From: Kiloniella spongiae
GTDB lineage: Bacteria; Pseudomonadota; Alphaproteobacteria; Kiloniellales; Kiloniellaceae
DNA: 64,000 nucleotides
Assembly: GCF_001026905.1 (NCBI RefSeq)
Contig: NZ_LAQL01000015.1
Span: 1-64,000 of the forward strand
Reading direction: 5' to 3'
This document shows, one piece after another, positions 25,738 through 34,923 of this stretch. The stretch's first letter is position 1, and each line of letters starts with the position of its first letter. The position numbers were made by a program, and so were the translations under genes. A model generated the notes under the pieces. That model saw only the letters and a list, made by a program, of their open reading frames with translations, was not told where the DNA came from and made no database searches.

Positions 25738-26814
25738 CTATTCTGCTGCTGCTGAAACTGTTGTGTGGCGTTCAAGACTTTCGATCATATTTTGCCAGGC
25801 AGTGTTTTCTGGCTGACCCATTTCGCGTTCTCCGCATAGCAGGGCGAAACTTTCTTGTTTGTCATTGAAAATTTCGAGAGTGGTTATAATGCCGTCCTTG
25901 GTTGGCTTTCTGACGAGCCAGATTTCTGCAATATGGTCTTGTCTAAGGTGCAGATTAAAACCGGGATCAAGGATGTTGATCCAAGGTCCCATTTCTTTAA
26001 CTTTTTCAATATGGCCTGTGTGGATTTGAATGCAGCCTTTATTGCCGACAAAAACCATGACGGAAATTTTGTTGGCAACGGATTGTTCCAGCACTTCTTG
26101 CAAGGCAGCAGGAGTTAGTTTTTCGGCGAATTCTTTGCCAATCAATCTGAAGCTCTGGTGGCGATCGCAGTTGTGTTTTCTTAGCAGACCGTGGAACTGG
26201 TGCACGTCCTTGAGTGCTGCCCATCCGCCTTTCAAAGCTTCAAGATCAATTGTATCATCTGCAACCGGGGCATCAGCTTGGTCGTAACTTTCCAGCTGAA
26301 GTTCAGAAGATTGTTCCGTTGCCTTATAGCGATTAATAAGTGTTTCATAAGCATCTGAATGAGAATTCTCTGTCAGAAAGATTTTGTGAATTGCCGTACC
26401 TTCATGATCAAAGAACTGGAAGCTTCTTCGCTTACCTTTGCTGGTCTTTGTTGTGATTGCAAAACCAAATGCCCATTTTGTCAAAAATAACCTGAGATCA
26501 ATTTCGCGGTTCAAGACGATACCCATAGGCCCTTTCGCACTTATTTTATCAAAGAAGCCAACCTTCTCATGTACAGCATGTTCATTGCGGGTAATGATTT
26601 TTACTTCTCCAAGAGAACCGAGTTCTTGAATAAGCTGTCCCCATTCGGCTTCAAGACGGATGACGTTATCACCAACACCAGCAGCAACAAGTTGCCCCTC
26701 TGTAATATTCATCGCGCGGGCAATGTCACGAGTATAACCTTTTGCTGTTCCGGCGCTTAGGTCTTTCCATGCTTCTAATGGTGTTCTGTATTTAACGGAT
26801 GGAGTGGTGTGCAT
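25738..26814 (-). CDS. hmuS: Hemin-degrading factor HmuS
   Basis: Cytoplasmic heme-handling protein of the HemS/ChuS/HmuS family, which binds imported heme and passes it on or degrades it to release iron. The product of 358 residues shows the internal duplication of the family: two related halves around residues 25-175 and 205-345, each with a GxxxR/K-type strand set and the block VGFFDKISAKGPMGIVLNREIDLRLFL or its counterpart. The candidate heme-ligand histidine lies in NEHAVHEK near 80. The ribosome site AGGAG is 7 nt before the ATG at 26814 but only 1 nt before the ATG at 26820, so 26814 is chosen. Confidence 0.93.
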   Translation of the reverse strand: MHTTPSVKYRTPLEAWKDLSAGTAKGYTRDIARAMNITEGQLVAAGVGDNVIRLEAEWGQLIQELGSLGEVKIITRNEHAVHEKVGFFDKISAKGPMGIVLNREIDLRLFLTKWAFGFAITTKTSKGKRRSFQFFDHEGTAIHKIFLTENSHSDAYETLINRYKATEQSSELQLESYDQADAPVADDTIDLEALKGGWAALKDVHQFHGLLRKHNCDRHQSFRLIGKEFAEKLTPAALQEVLEQSVANKISVMVFVGNKGCIQIHTGHIEKVKEMGPWINILDPGFNLHLRQDHIAEIWLVRKPTKDGIITTLEIFNDKQESFALLCGEREMGQPENTAWQNMIESLERHTTVSAAAE

Positions 26815-26841
26815 GATCATGCTCCTGAATTCGTAATCTTG

Positions 26842-27909
26842 TTATCTAATAGAAAAATCAATAGGAAACTCGACCCATGAGGCCGTCGTAATACCACCTT
26901 GACGCGCTGGGATGAAACGCCATTCGCGCATGGCTTTTTGTGCTGCTTTGTCGAGTAATCGATGGCCGGATGAACGCCAGATGTGAATTTCCTGAACGAT
27001 ACCGCTTCGATCTATTTTTGCTCTGAGCACAACGTTGCCTTGCAACTTCTTGCGCTTCGCCCGTTGCGGATACTCTGGCGGGCGCGGTGGGCGCGAAAAA
27101 GACGGTTGTGTGAGCAGGGGTAAATCATTGTACGTAAGCGAAGCGATTTGATTGTTGGACAGTCGCTTTTGGCCCTGGCCTGCCTGGTTCAAGCCTTGTT
27201 CGTTCAAAGAGCTGGATTGACTCTTGGTCTTGTTTTGCACCTCACCCGCTGTTGCTATATTTGCCTGTTGTATCTGGGTATGTTTTTTCGTTGGTTTTGT
27301 TGTTACTGGAGCCGTTGGCGAAGGGGGAGGAGTGACTTCAGGCGGGGCACTTGATTTCGTTGTGTTATCAGACTTTGTCGGGAGATGTGGTTTTCCGGGA
27401 GTCTTTATAGGCGTTCCCTGTGCTGCAACTTTCAAAGGAACCTTAGGCTTGGGTTTTGGTTTCGGTGGAATAACAGCTTTAACCCGCACGACTTTTGGCG
27501 GTGTAGGCGGGTTGTCCTGTGCAATCTTCTCTTCCGAAGGTGTCTCTGTTTTCGGAAGAAGTTCTGTTAGAGCAAGTTCTTCTGGGGAAATTGTTTTGGA
27601 CTGTTCTTTTATCTCTATAATCGGTTGTGGCTGTTCAGTACTATTTGTAACTGGCACGTCCAACTTTGTATCAGGAACTATAGCGGGATGGAGTGTTGCT
27701 CTTTGTTCTATAGGAGAGGATGAAGGATTTTGAAAGCTAACTGTCGCCAAAGAAACAGAGCGTTGATCGTTTGAGTTTATCGCCAGATTCCTCGATGACG
27801 TTGCCGAAGCAGGGGGCAGGATTTTTCCGGACCAAAACAGTCCGCCCAGATGCAGGGCAAGTGCAACTGTACAACTGATGGTCCACCTAATCACTGCTAT
27901 CCCCTGCAT
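26842..27909 (-). CDS. tonB: Energy transducer TonB
   Basis: A 355-residue TonB that links the proton motive force at the inner membrane to the outer-membrane heme receptor. It has one N-terminal membrane helix (about 6-26), a long periplasmic Pro/Lys/Glu-rich spacer (about 90-200, with PPKPKPKPKVPLK) and a C-terminal TonB domain (about 270-355) with PPEYPQRAKRKKLQGNVVLR and AMREWRFIPARQGG. The gene begins 11 nt after the receptor stop, with AGGGAAGAG as ribosome site. ExbB and ExbD are not in the window, so they must be encoded elsewhere. Pairing with the receptor suggests a dedicated transducer. Confidence 0.93.
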   Translation of the reverse strand: MQGIAVIRWTISCTVALALHLGGLFWSGKILPPASATSSRNLAINSNDQRSVSLATVSFQNPSSSPIEQRATLHPAIVPDTKLDVPVTNSTEQPQPIIEIKEQSKTISPEELALTELLPKTETPSEEKIAQDNPPTPPKVVRVKAVIPPKPKPKPKVPLKVAAQGTPIKTPGKPHLPTKSDNTTKSSAPPEVTPPPSPTAPVTTKPTKKHTQIQQANIATAGEVQNKTKSQSSSLNEQGLNQAGQGQKRLSNNQIASLTYNDLPLLTQPSFSRPPRPPEYPQRAKRKKLQGNVVLRAKIDRSGIVQEIHIWRSSGHRLLDKAAQKAMREWRFIPARQGGITTASWVEFPIDFSIR

Positions 27910-27920
27910 GACACTCTTCC

Positions 27921-29972
27921 CTAGAATTTCAAGCTTGCTGTAACTTTGAAGTTACGCCCGGGTTCATCCAGAACGGCGGCTCCGCGCCGATAATTTTTAT
28001 CGAGAATATTATCGATACCTGCGTTGATTCTTAGCCCCGGAACATAGTCGTTGGCATCCCAGGTACTGAAGACATCAAAGGTGGCATAGCCGTCGATTTC
28101 ATCACTTCCATTGGGTACGCGCTCTTGATCGCGAACAGCAAGGACACGACCACCAAGATCAAGGCCGATGTCCTGGAAATGATAACCCAGCATTAAGGCT
28201 GCCTTGTCTCCAGCAATACCGGATAGCGGTTCCGAAGTGTCCGAATTCTTACCACGAATTCTCGAGCCACTAAGCGACCCGTAAACGGTTGGTGTTTCAT
28301 AGTGAATTTCGGCTTCGAAACCTTGTATTCTTGCTTTTGTTACGTTGCTGCTTGTTGTGGTTCCGCCAGCAACATCAACATCAAGTTCGATAAAATCATC
28401 TACGTTATTTCTAAAGTATGAAACTTTGGCCCGTAGTGCATCGTCGCTACGGAAAAGACCGTCATGTTTAATGTTTGCTCCAACTTCCCATGTTTTTGCC
28501 GTTTCAGGTTTTAAGTTAGGGTTTGCAACAAAGAAGTTATTTGGAATAGGTCCGCCGCCAGGAAAGTGTAATCCTGAAGCGTAGGTTTCACCTAACGAGG
28601 GAGCTCTAAAAGCTTCTGCGTAACTCACGTATGGCTGCAAGAATGGCAATACTTGATAACTGACAGCAAAGCGGGGAGAGGTTGATGTCTCGTCTGAATC
28701 TTGTTGTCCGTCGGCTTCGAGAGAATAGGAGTCATACCTAAGACCAGCCGTTAGTTCGAGATCTTCGAAAAGGGTTAGAGTATTATCTAGGTAAACACCG
28801 TAGATGTTTCGCTCAGCATCAGGATATCCGCCAATATCTGCGCCATTACTTTCGCCCTCTTGCGTGTCGTGGAAGATCTCTCCGCCAATAGTTACGGCTA
28901 ACTGAGCGTTGTCATGAAAGTCTAGATGGGATGTGTTGAAACCTTCTAAACCCAATGTTTCCAAGGTTCGTTCTTGGTGGCGTCCGTCTGAAATTCTAAC
29001 TTCATCAATGTCTGTGACGTCGTAATAAGCTTTAATAGAGCTATCAAACCACTGATTGTCTGGATTGTCGTAACTGTAATCTAAAACAAAGCTGTCTTCT
29101 TTACTTTCGCGTTCGACAATTGAAGAGGTGCTTAATCCATCGGGTGTGGCGGGAAGATTATGATCGTCACGATATAGTCTGTATGAAAGACCGATACGAT
29201 GGAAGTCGGTAATATCAATGCCGCCTTTGATGAGACCTGAAACCAAATCATCATCTGTATAGGCTCTTTTTTTGCCATCGCCTGCATCATAGTCGTCGGT
29301 TTTCCGTCGCGTCACGCTCGCCATGAGGTCAATATTCTCTAGTGGACGAGCGTAACCTGTTATGTTGCCATGGACGCCATTATCCACTGTACTAAAGCCA
29401 GTTGAGATTTGGGCACCATATTTCTCGCCAGCTTCCAGAAAGTCGTCAGCACTTTTTGTTTCGAAGGCAACAACGCCCCCTAATGCTCCTGTTCCATGGA
29501 TTGTTGATGCTGGTCCACGAAGAACTTCGACCTGTTTTAGTAAGGCTGGATCAATAAACAAACCACCTTTATGACCAGAGTTAAAATTTTGACGAGCCCC
29601 ATCGATGCGTGTGACAACCCGTTGCCCACCTAGACCACGTATGGATGGTTTTATAACGGTATTTCGTGTGCCGCCTTCTAATTCGACACTTGGTAAATCC
29701 TTAAGGAGGTCGTGCACGGTTTCAGCTTGGCGACGCTCAATCTCTTCTTCTGTGACAATTGAGATTGAGGCCGGACTGTCGATGGCAAGTTTTTCATCAC
29801 GCGAAGCAGTTACAGAAATCGTATCAAAGGTAAATACTGGCTGCTGATCCGTGACAGTCGTTTCCGTATTGTCACTGTTCGCAGAAGTATTATCTTGAGC
29901 CTTTAGGGGCGTAGATAGAAGAGTCAGAGCCGCGCTTGCAAGCAAGAGCCCTTTGTAAGAAATATATTGCAC
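27921..29972 (-). CDS. hmuR: TonB-dependent heme/hemoglobin receptor
   Basis: A 683-residue outer-membrane receptor. The signal peptide (MQYISYKGLLLASAALTLLS...KAQ) ends near 26, and a TonB box-like strand FDTISVTASRDEK follows near 50. The plug domain spans about 60-175 (AETVHDLLKDLPSVELEGG) and the 22-strand barrel ends with the aromatic terminus KVTASLKF. The heme-receptor motifs FRAP (near 456) and NPNL (near 484) are both present, as in HmuR, HemR and HasR-type proteins. The start is GTG, with AAGGTG upstream. It is the second gene of the operon after hemP. Confidence 0.95.
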   Translation of the reverse strand: MQYISYKGLLLASAALTLLSTPLKAQDNTSANSDNTETTVTDQQPVFTFDTISVTASRDEKLAIDSPASISIVTEEEIERRQAETVHDLLKDLPSVELEGGTRNTVIKPSIRGLGGQRVVTRIDGARQNFNSGHKGGLFIDPALLKQVEVLRGPASTIHGTGALGGVVAFETKSADDFLEAGEKYGAQISTGFSTVDNGVHGNITGYARPLENIDLMASVTRRKTDDYDAGDGKKRAYTDDDLVSGLIKGGIDITDFHRIGLSYRLYRDDHNLPATPDGLSTSSIVERESKEDSFVLDYSYDNPDNQWFDSSIKAYYDVTDIDEVRISDGRHQERTLETLGLEGFNTSHLDFHDNAQLAVTIGGEIFHDTQEGESNGADIGGYPDAERNIYGVYLDNTLTLFEDLELTAGLRYDSYSLEADGQQDSDETSTSPRFAVSYQVLPFLQPYVSYAEAFRAPSLGETYASGLHFPGGGPIPNNFFVANPNLKPETAKTWEVGANIKHDGLFRSDDALRAKVSYFRNNVDDFIELDVDVAGGTTTSSNVTKARIQGFEAEIHYETPTVYGSLSGSRIRGKNSDTSEPLSGIAGDKAALMLGYHFQDIGLDLGGRVLAVRDQERVPNGSDEIDGYATFDVFSTWDANDYVPGLRINAGIDNILDKNYRRGAAVLDEPGRNFKVTASLKF

Positions 29973-30103
29973 GGATCACGCACCTTATCAAAAAACCAAA
30001 CCGGGGAATGTTGCAGTAACATTGCTGGCTGGCTGGCTTGATATGTCTTTCAGACAAGGTGGCGAGCTGGCTGGCGATCTCTCTTTGCACCCGAGAGACG
30101 AGA

Positions 30104-30292
30104 TTATTTCGTAAGTATCAGTTTGTTGTTTGAAGTAATGCGAAGACGGTAATCGCTACCTTGGTATTCAATGACAATTTCTCTGGTATTTTGCATCAAA
30201 GTTTCTGCTGAAACCCGTGGCATTTGACCAGAGCGATTGCTCGCATCATCCATGGAGTCTTGCGTATTTTTTAAGTTGTCAGGCACTATCAT
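30104..30292 (-). CDS. hemP: Hemin uptake protein HemP
   Basis: A 62-residue HemP-family protein (PF10636), a small regulator or accessory of heme uptake that often heads such operons. The conserved end is visible: PRVSAETLMQNTREIVIEYQ and YRLRITSNNKLILTK, predicted as a helix plus a three-strand sheet. In some alphaproteobacteria and betaproteobacteria HemP (HmuP) activates expression of the receptor gene. It is the first gene downstream of two Fur-like boxes and 131 nt ahead of the receptor gene. Confidence 0.92.
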   Translation of the reverse strand: MIVPDNLKNTQDSMDDASNRSGQMPRVSAETLMQNTREIVIEYQGSDYRLRITSNNKLILTK

Positions 30293-30304
30293 TAAAACCG
30301 ATAC

Positions 30305-30320
30305 TGAAAATCATTCGCAA
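30305..30320 (-). promoter_or_regulatory. Fur-like box proximal to hemP
   Basis: TGAAAATCATTCGCAA lies 13 nt upstream of the hemP start and contains the AATCATT core of Fur boxes. It forms an inverted pair with a second site at 30355-30370. Iron repression of the heme operon is expected; whether Fur, Irr or RirA binds cannot be told. Confidence 0.55.
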
Positions 30321-30354
30321 CTAATAGTGCTGTGATTGATAAGTGTCAAGTGTG

Positions 30355-30370
30355 TTTGCGAATCATTCTT
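30355..30370 (-). promoter_or_regulatory. Fur-like box distal to hemP
   Basis: TTTGCGAATCATTCTT resembles the alphaproteobacterial TGCGAATNATTCGCA type of Fur site. It is 35 nt from the proximal box and abuts the cobT terminator on its far side, so it should serve hemP only. Confidence 0.6.
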
Positions 30371-30376
30371 AAAAAT

Positions 30377-30408
30377 AACCCCGCAAGCTTGATGTAAGCT
30401 GCGGGGTT
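30377..30408 (-). terminator. Rho-independent terminator of cobT
   Basis: Stem AACCCCGC/GCGGGGTT, one bulged A, then AGCTT/AAGCT with a 5-nt loop. On the minus strand it is followed by TATTTTT. It lies about 33 nt beyond the cobT stop. Confidence 0.85.
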
Positions 30409-30440
30409 AAAGAAACAAATTTGAACGAGTGATGAAAGGC

Positions 30441-32291
30441 TTAGCGTTTCATGTTTTCCAAAGGGTTGTCTTTTCCTCTTGGACTTTCAGCAAACAGTTC
30501 TGCCAGTTTTTCCATCATGATGCCACCGAGCTGCTCTGCGTCACTGATTGTGACAGCGCGCTTGTAGTACCGGGTGACATCATGCCCAATACCAATGGCA
30601 AGAAGTTCAACTGGCGATCGCTTTTCGATGAGATCAATGGCTTCACGTAAATGATCTTCCAGATAACTGCCACTGTTTACGGATAGTGTCGAATCATCCA
30701 CTGGGGCGCCATCGGAAATAACCATAAGAATGCGCCTGTGCTCTGTTCTGGCGAGTAAACGACTGTGAGCCCACAACAGTGCTTCACCATCAATGTTTTC
30801 CTTCAGGATACCTTCGCGCAGCATCAAACCGAGGTTTTTTCTGGCGCGGCGCATCGGGGCATCAGCTTTTTTGTAAATGATATGTCGAAGATCGTTTAAA
30901 CGGCCTGGACTACCGGGTTTTCCTTGCTCAATCCAACGCTCACGAGATTGTCCGCCTTTCCACATTTTTGTGGTAAAGCCCAAGATTTCGACTTTAACAC
31001 CGCAACGTTCCAGTGTTCTGGCCAGAATATCAGCACTCATTGCAGCAATGGTGATAGGACGACCACGCATGGAACCGGAATTGTCGATGAGCAGCGTTAC
31101 AACAGTGTCTTTAAACTCGGTGTCGCTTTCCTGTTTAAAGCTAAGGGAATGCATGGGGTTTGTTACAACGCGGGTCAAGCGTGCCGTATCTAGCAAACCT
31201 TCTTCCAGATTAAATTCCCAGTTCCTTGTTTGCTGAGCCATCAAACGTCGTTGCAAACGGTTCGCCAGTTTGGATATAACACCCTGAAGATGGGAGAGCT
31301 GTTTATCTAACAGTTCCCTGAGGCGGGATAATTCTTCATCTTCACACAGATCCTGTGCTTCGATAATTTCGTCGAACTGTGTCGTGAAAGATGTATAGCC
31401 GTGAACAGCGGAAAAATTATGGTTTGAGTCAAATTCTGGTTGTTGGTCGGGAGAACCAGCTGAATCTTGTCCTTGCCCGTCCATTTGTTGCCCGTCGCTT
31501 TCACCACCGTCATCAGGTGCTCCTTCGGCATCACCCTGGTCGCTACTTTCGGCTTCCATGGGCGCTGATTGTTCCGAGGTCTGTTGCTGATCCTGATCTT
31601 CAGATGTATCGTCTAGCTGATCTTGGTCGTCTTGTTCTTCCGTTTCTGATTCTTCACTATCTTCGACATCAAAATCCAATTGACCGAGAAGATCTTGTAA
31701 CGCTCGTGCAAACTGCGCCTGATCTGTGACGTGCTCACCTAAGCCATCAAGAGTCTCGAAAATTTCCTGACTGAGGTTGGGGCGCCAGATTTCAGCTATT
31801 TTGGCAGATGTTTTCTCTAGACCTCTACCTGTCAGGGCTTCACGGGCCAACACAGCCATAGCTTCGTTCAGGGGAACATCATCTGAAGTAACAGCGTTCC
31901 CGTATCCCATCTGATCAAGAATGTCTTCGTGAAGGGCCTCGAGGTTTTGGGCAACACCTTCCATACGTGACATGCCAAGAGCCTCGCAGCGTGCCTGTTC
32001 GACGGAATCAAAGATAGCTGCAGCCTGACTATCAGACGGTTTCAATTTTTGGTGGGTTTTTGCATCGTGATATCGTAGGCGAAGTGATGTTGAATCTGCA
32101 CGCCCGCGTATACGCTGTACATCGTTAGCGGGTAAATCTTTCGCAGGTATGGGAAGCCTCAACTCATCACCATTCAAGCCGCGACCATTGGCGGAGAAAA
32201 CGACACTGAGGTCACTTTTCTTTGCCATAGCCCTGACTGTGGAAGATGTGGCGCGCTTAAATTGTTCTAAAGGCGTTTCAGCTTTACTCAT
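30441..32291 (-). CDS. cobT: Cobaltochelatase subunit CobT
   Basis: One of the three subunits (CobN, CobS, CobT) that insert cobalt into hydrogenobyrinic acid a,c-diamide in aerobic B12 synthesis. The 616-residue protein has the family layout: an N-terminal helical region, a very acidic Gln/Asp/Glu/Ser-rich linker (about 205-300), and a C-terminal von Willebrand A domain whose MIDAS reads DNSGSMRG near 399-406. With CobS it forms the AAA+ chaperone complex that drives CobN. cobS ends 31 nt upstream on the same strand. CobN is not in the window. Confidence 0.95.
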   Translation of the reverse strand: MSKAETPLEQFKRATSSTVRAMAKKSDLSVVFSANGRGLNGDELRLPIPAKDLPANDVQRIRGRADSTSLRLRYHDAKTHQKLKPSDSQAAAIFDSVEQARCEALGMSRMEGVAQNLEALHEDILDQMGYGNAVTSDDVPLNEAMAVLAREALTGRGLEKTSAKIAEIWRPNLSQEIFETLDGLGEHVTDQAQFARALQDLLGQLDFDVEDSEESETEEQDDQDQLDDTSEDQDQQQTSEQSAPMEAESSDQGDAEGAPDDGGESDGQQMDGQGQDSAGSPDQQPEFDSNHNFSAVHGYTSFTTQFDEIIEAQDLCEDEELSRLRELLDKQLSHLQGVISKLANRLQRRLMAQQTRNWEFNLEEGLLDTARLTRVVTNPMHSLSFKQESDTEFKDTVVTLLIDNSGSMRGRPITIAAMSADILARTLERCGVKVEILGFTTKMWKGGQSRERWIEQGKPGSPGRLNDLRHIIYKKADAPMRRARKNLGLMLREGILKENIDGEALLWAHSRLLARTEHRRILMVISDGAPVDDSTLSVNSGSYLEDHLREAIDLIEKRSPVELLAIGIGHDVTRYYKRAVTISDAEQLGGIMMEKLAELFAESPRGKDNPLENMKR

Positions 32292-32322
32292 ACCTGCTAC
32301 TTACCGTCTTGGTCCTCGTCGG

Positions 32323-33330
32323 TTACGACGAAGATCTTTCACTGCCATCTACTAACTCGCGTCCAAAGCATCTTTGGAAGTATTCAGCCACGAGTGGTCG
32401 TTCCATTTCATCACACTTGTTCAGGAAGGTGAGGCGGAAAGCAAAATCAATATTATCAAAGATCTTGGCATTCTCGGCCCATGACAGAACAGTACGCGGG
32501 CTCATAAGGGTAGAAATATCGCCATTGATAAAGCCGCTCCGGGTTAGATCAGCCAAAGAGACCATGTTTGCGATGAGATCACGATCTTCTTCTGTGTCAT
32601 ATTCCGGATGTTTAGCCAGAACGATATTCATTTCATCTTTGTGCGGAAGATAATTCAGAGTGGAAACGATGTTCCATCTATCCATCTGACCTTGGTTGAG
32701 CTGCTGCGTGCCGTGGTAGAGGCCCGTTGTATCACCCAGACCAACGGTATTGGCGGTTGAAAACAGTCTGAATGATGAATGAGGGGTAATGACACGATTC
32801 TGATCAAGAAGGGTCAGACGTCCTTCGACCTCTAGAATACGCTGAATAACAAACATGACATCGGGACGACCAGCATCATATTCATCAAAAACCAGAGCAA
32901 CGGGGCGCTGTAATGCCCAAGGCATCAAGCCTTCGCGAAATTCGGTGACCTGCTTGCCTTCTTTCAGGACAATGGCGTCTTTACCAACAAGATCAATACG
33001 GCTTATGTGACTATCCAGGTTTACGCGAATACAGGGCCAGTTCAGGCGGGATGCAACCTGTTCAATATGGGTTGATTTACCTGTTCCGTGATAGCCTTGA
33101 ATCATCACACGACGATTAAAGGCAAACCCCGCGAGGAGTGCCAGTGTTGTATCTTGATCAAACTGGTAGGTTGGATCTTCTTCTGGAACGTATTCGTTAC
33201 GTGTACTGAATGCAGGTACCTGCATATCACTGTCTATGCCAAAAGCTTCGCGTGCTGAAACTGTTGTATCGGGGCCGCCCATGATCATTTCGCCATGGCC
33301 AATTACTTTAGAGGACATCGTCGCATCCAT
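32323..33330 (-). CDS. cobS: Cobaltochelatase subunit CobS
   Basis: AAA+ ATPase subunit of the cobaltochelatase, 335 residues, MoxR-like. Walker A is [10 protein letters not shown] near 80-88, Walker B is [13 protein letters not shown] near 146, and a sensor region follows with [17 protein letters not shown] near 190. A second in-frame ATG lies four codons in (33318). The gene sits between the J-domain gene and cobT, an arrangement widely seen in alphaproteobacteria. Confidence 0.95.
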   Translation of the reverse strand: MDATMSSKVIGHGEMIMGGPDTTVSAREAFGIDSDMQVPAFSTRNEYVPEEDPTYQFDQDTTLALLAGFAFNRRVMIQGYHGTGKSTHIEQVASRLNWPCIRVNLDSHISRIDLVGKDAIVLKEGKQVTEFREGLMPWALQRPVALVFDEYDAGRPDVMFVIQRILEVEGRLTLLDQNRVITPHSSFRLFSTANTVGLGDTTGLYHGTQQLNQGQMDRWNIVSTLNYLPHKDEMNIVLAKHPEYDTEEDRDLIANMVSLADLTRSGFINGDISTLMSPRTVLSWAENAKIFDNIDFAFRLTFLNKCDEMERPLVAEYFQRCFGRELVDGSERSSS

Positions 33331-33367
33331 ACTGCTGTTAGGGTGTTATTATTTCTCGGACGTTACA

Positions 33368-33973
33368 CTAGGACGTCAGATCGGTTTCTTGAAGTGTTTC
33401 TTTTATAAAAATGCTGTTTTTTAAAAGGCTATAGGCCTGATTGACCTTTTTGAGCCGATCTTCTGCTCCTTTTGCGCCACCATTAGTGTCCGGGTGTAGT
33501 TCTTTTGCCAGTGCCAGATAGCATTTCTTGATTTGTTTTAAGGATTCTATTGTTTCGAGTCCCAATACACGAAGCGCTTTTCGTTCTTCTTCAGGCATAA
33601 ATTTTTGGGTCTGTTCTGAGTGCTTGTTCTCATGCCCGGTAAAAGATCGCCATGCTTTACCTAAATCATCCAATTTTTTTGCATAATTTTCTTTACCCGC
33701 GCCGTTCAACGGCCAGGTTGGTTTTCCCCAGACAGCATCCTGCCGTCGCAATCGATCAACATCAGTGACGTCCATATCCTTACAATAGTTCCAGGCTGTG
33801 TTGTATTTCCGGACGTGGTCGAGACAAAACCAATAGTAGCTGTTTAATTTAATCCTGGATTTTGGCGCTCGATATTCCCCGGCATTCTCACATCCTTCGG
33901 CCTCGCAGCAGTTTTTCATTTCTGCCGGGTCCCAAGGTGTTTGTAGTGAAGCATCGTGCATTGATTTTTTCAT
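33368..33973 (-). CDS. C-terminal J-domain protein next to cobS
   Basis: A 201-residue protein with its J domain at the C-terminus (about 133-190), including the HPD tripeptide in KELHPDTNGG near 158-160, needed to stimulate DnaK ATPase. The N-terminal 120 residues contain a CxxxxC pair (CCEAEGCENAGEYRAPKSR), a YYWFCLDHVRKYN block and WGKPTWPLNG, suggesting a small metal-binding region. Position directly upstream of cobS and divergent from bolA is a recurrent alphaproteobacterial arrangement. Its client is unknown; chaperoning cobaltochelatase assembly is only a suggestion. Confidence 0.85.
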   Translation of the reverse strand: MKKSMHDASLQTPWDPAEMKNCCEAEGCENAGEYRAPKSRIKLNSYYWFCLDHVRKYNTAWNYCKDMDVTDVDRLRRQDAVWGKPTWPLNGAGKENYAKKLDDLGKAWRSFTGHENKHSEQTQKFMPEEERKALRVLGLETIESLKQIKKCYLALAKELHPDTNGGAKGAEDRLKKVNQAYSLLKNSIFIKETLQETDLTS

Positions 33974-34247
33974 ACCGGAATTATGGTGTTTATTACGTCC
34001 TGATACAAGTACCAGCCTTATGAAATAATTAAGACCAAAGGCTTTGTATGCTTATATTCTATCGTGGAGTGATGATTAGAAATGGCCTTGTTCGACTGGG
34101 GGACAGCAGAAAATTGTGGCGTGAAATTATCGTGAATTAACGTCATTTTAAAGGTAATTTTCTAAATTACATTGAAAATGTTGTGTATTGATAGGTACTA
34201 TACTGGCATTATCAAGTTGATATCTATGGGTAATAGGGTGCAGTACC

Positions 34248-34541
34248 ATGGGAATGACAGAAACAATTGACGCGCGATTGCGGGAAGAATTATCGCCTTC
34301 TCATCTTGTGGTAACAGATGATTCGCATCATCACATAGGCCATGCAGGGTATCGCGAAGGCGGGGAAAGCCATTTTTCAGTTGAAATTGTTTCTGAAAAG
34401 TTTGCGGGTGTTAATCGGGTTAACAGACAGCGAATGGTTCATGAGTTGTTAAAAGAAGAGCTTGCATCGACAATTCACGCTTTGCAGATCAAGGCGAACA
34501 CCTCTGCAGAGATAAATTCTACGGGTAAAGGTGTTTTCTGA
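34248..34541 (+). CDS. bolA: BolA-family protein
   Basis: A 97-residue BolA-like protein. BolA proteins pair with monothiol glutaredoxins to handle 2Fe-2S clusters and affect iron sensing and stress morphology. Family features are IDARLREELSPSHLVVTDDS near 6-25, a His-rich SHHHIGHAG segment, HFSVEIVSEKF near 43 and the helix RQRMVHELLKEEL followed by IHALQIKA. The conserved C-terminal histidine is within IHAL. GGGTG precedes the ATG. The next gene starts at the base after its stop, implying translational coupling. Confidence 0.93.
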   Translation: MGMTETIDARLREELSPSHLVVTDDSHHHIGHAGYREGGESHFSVEIVSEKFAGVNRVNRQRMVHELLKEELASTIHALQIKANTSAEINSTGKGVF

Positions 34542-34901
34542 ATGGCGAAAGACAATGATTCTGTGTCATTTCTTTCGCAAAGTCGACGAGATCTTCAAAA
34601 GGAGATGATGCGATTGACCGGAAAAAATGGGTTGGTGTTGAAGAATGTAACGGTTCTTGGGCGGCGTACGTCATTACGTTTAGAGCCAATGATGTGGCGT
34701 GGACTGAACGAGATTTGCGAACGAGAAGGCCTTGCGCTGAACGAGGTTTGTAACCTTGTCGAAGGAAGGCGAGTTCAATCCAGTTTAACAGCTGCAATCC
34801 GGGTTTTCACACTTTCTTATTTCAGAACAGCGGCTCAGGAAAAAAGAGGCTGGAAGCCAATCCCTGCGTCGCAATATCCAACAATATCAAAGAATAAATA
34901 A
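34542..34901 (+). CDS. Ribbon-helix-helix domain protein coupled to bolA
   Basis: A 119-residue basic protein with a ribbon-helix-helix-like core at about 30-90: KNVTVLGRRTSLRLEPMMWRGLNEICEREGLALNEVCNLVE has the strand followed by two helices of the RHH_4 family. The C-terminal LTAAIRVFTLSYFRTAAQEK is characteristic of the same family. Such proteins bind DNA as dimers, but their targets are not known. The ATG directly abuts the bolA stop (TGAATG), so the two are likely made together, which links a putative DNA-binding factor to an iron-sulfur/stress protein. Confidence 0.82.
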   Translation: MAKDNDSVSFLSQSRRDLQKEMMRLTGKNGLVLKNVTVLGRRTSLRLEPMMWRGLNEICEREGLALNEVCNLVEGRRVQSSLTAAIRVFTLSYFRTAAQEKRGWKPIPASQYPTISKNK

Positions 34902-34923
34902 TCGTGATTTCTGGCCGGTATAG

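Noticed and set aside
27224-27733. Gly/Val/Phe-rich plus-strand frame opposite tonB
   Set aside because: Its composition is an artefact of reading the Pro/Lys-rich TonB spacer on the opposite strand.
30023-30080. GCTG-type short tandem repeats between hemP and the receptor gene
   Set aside because: Only a few imperfect copies, no spacer regularity and no coding consequence; too short to call a repeat locus or phase-variation tract.
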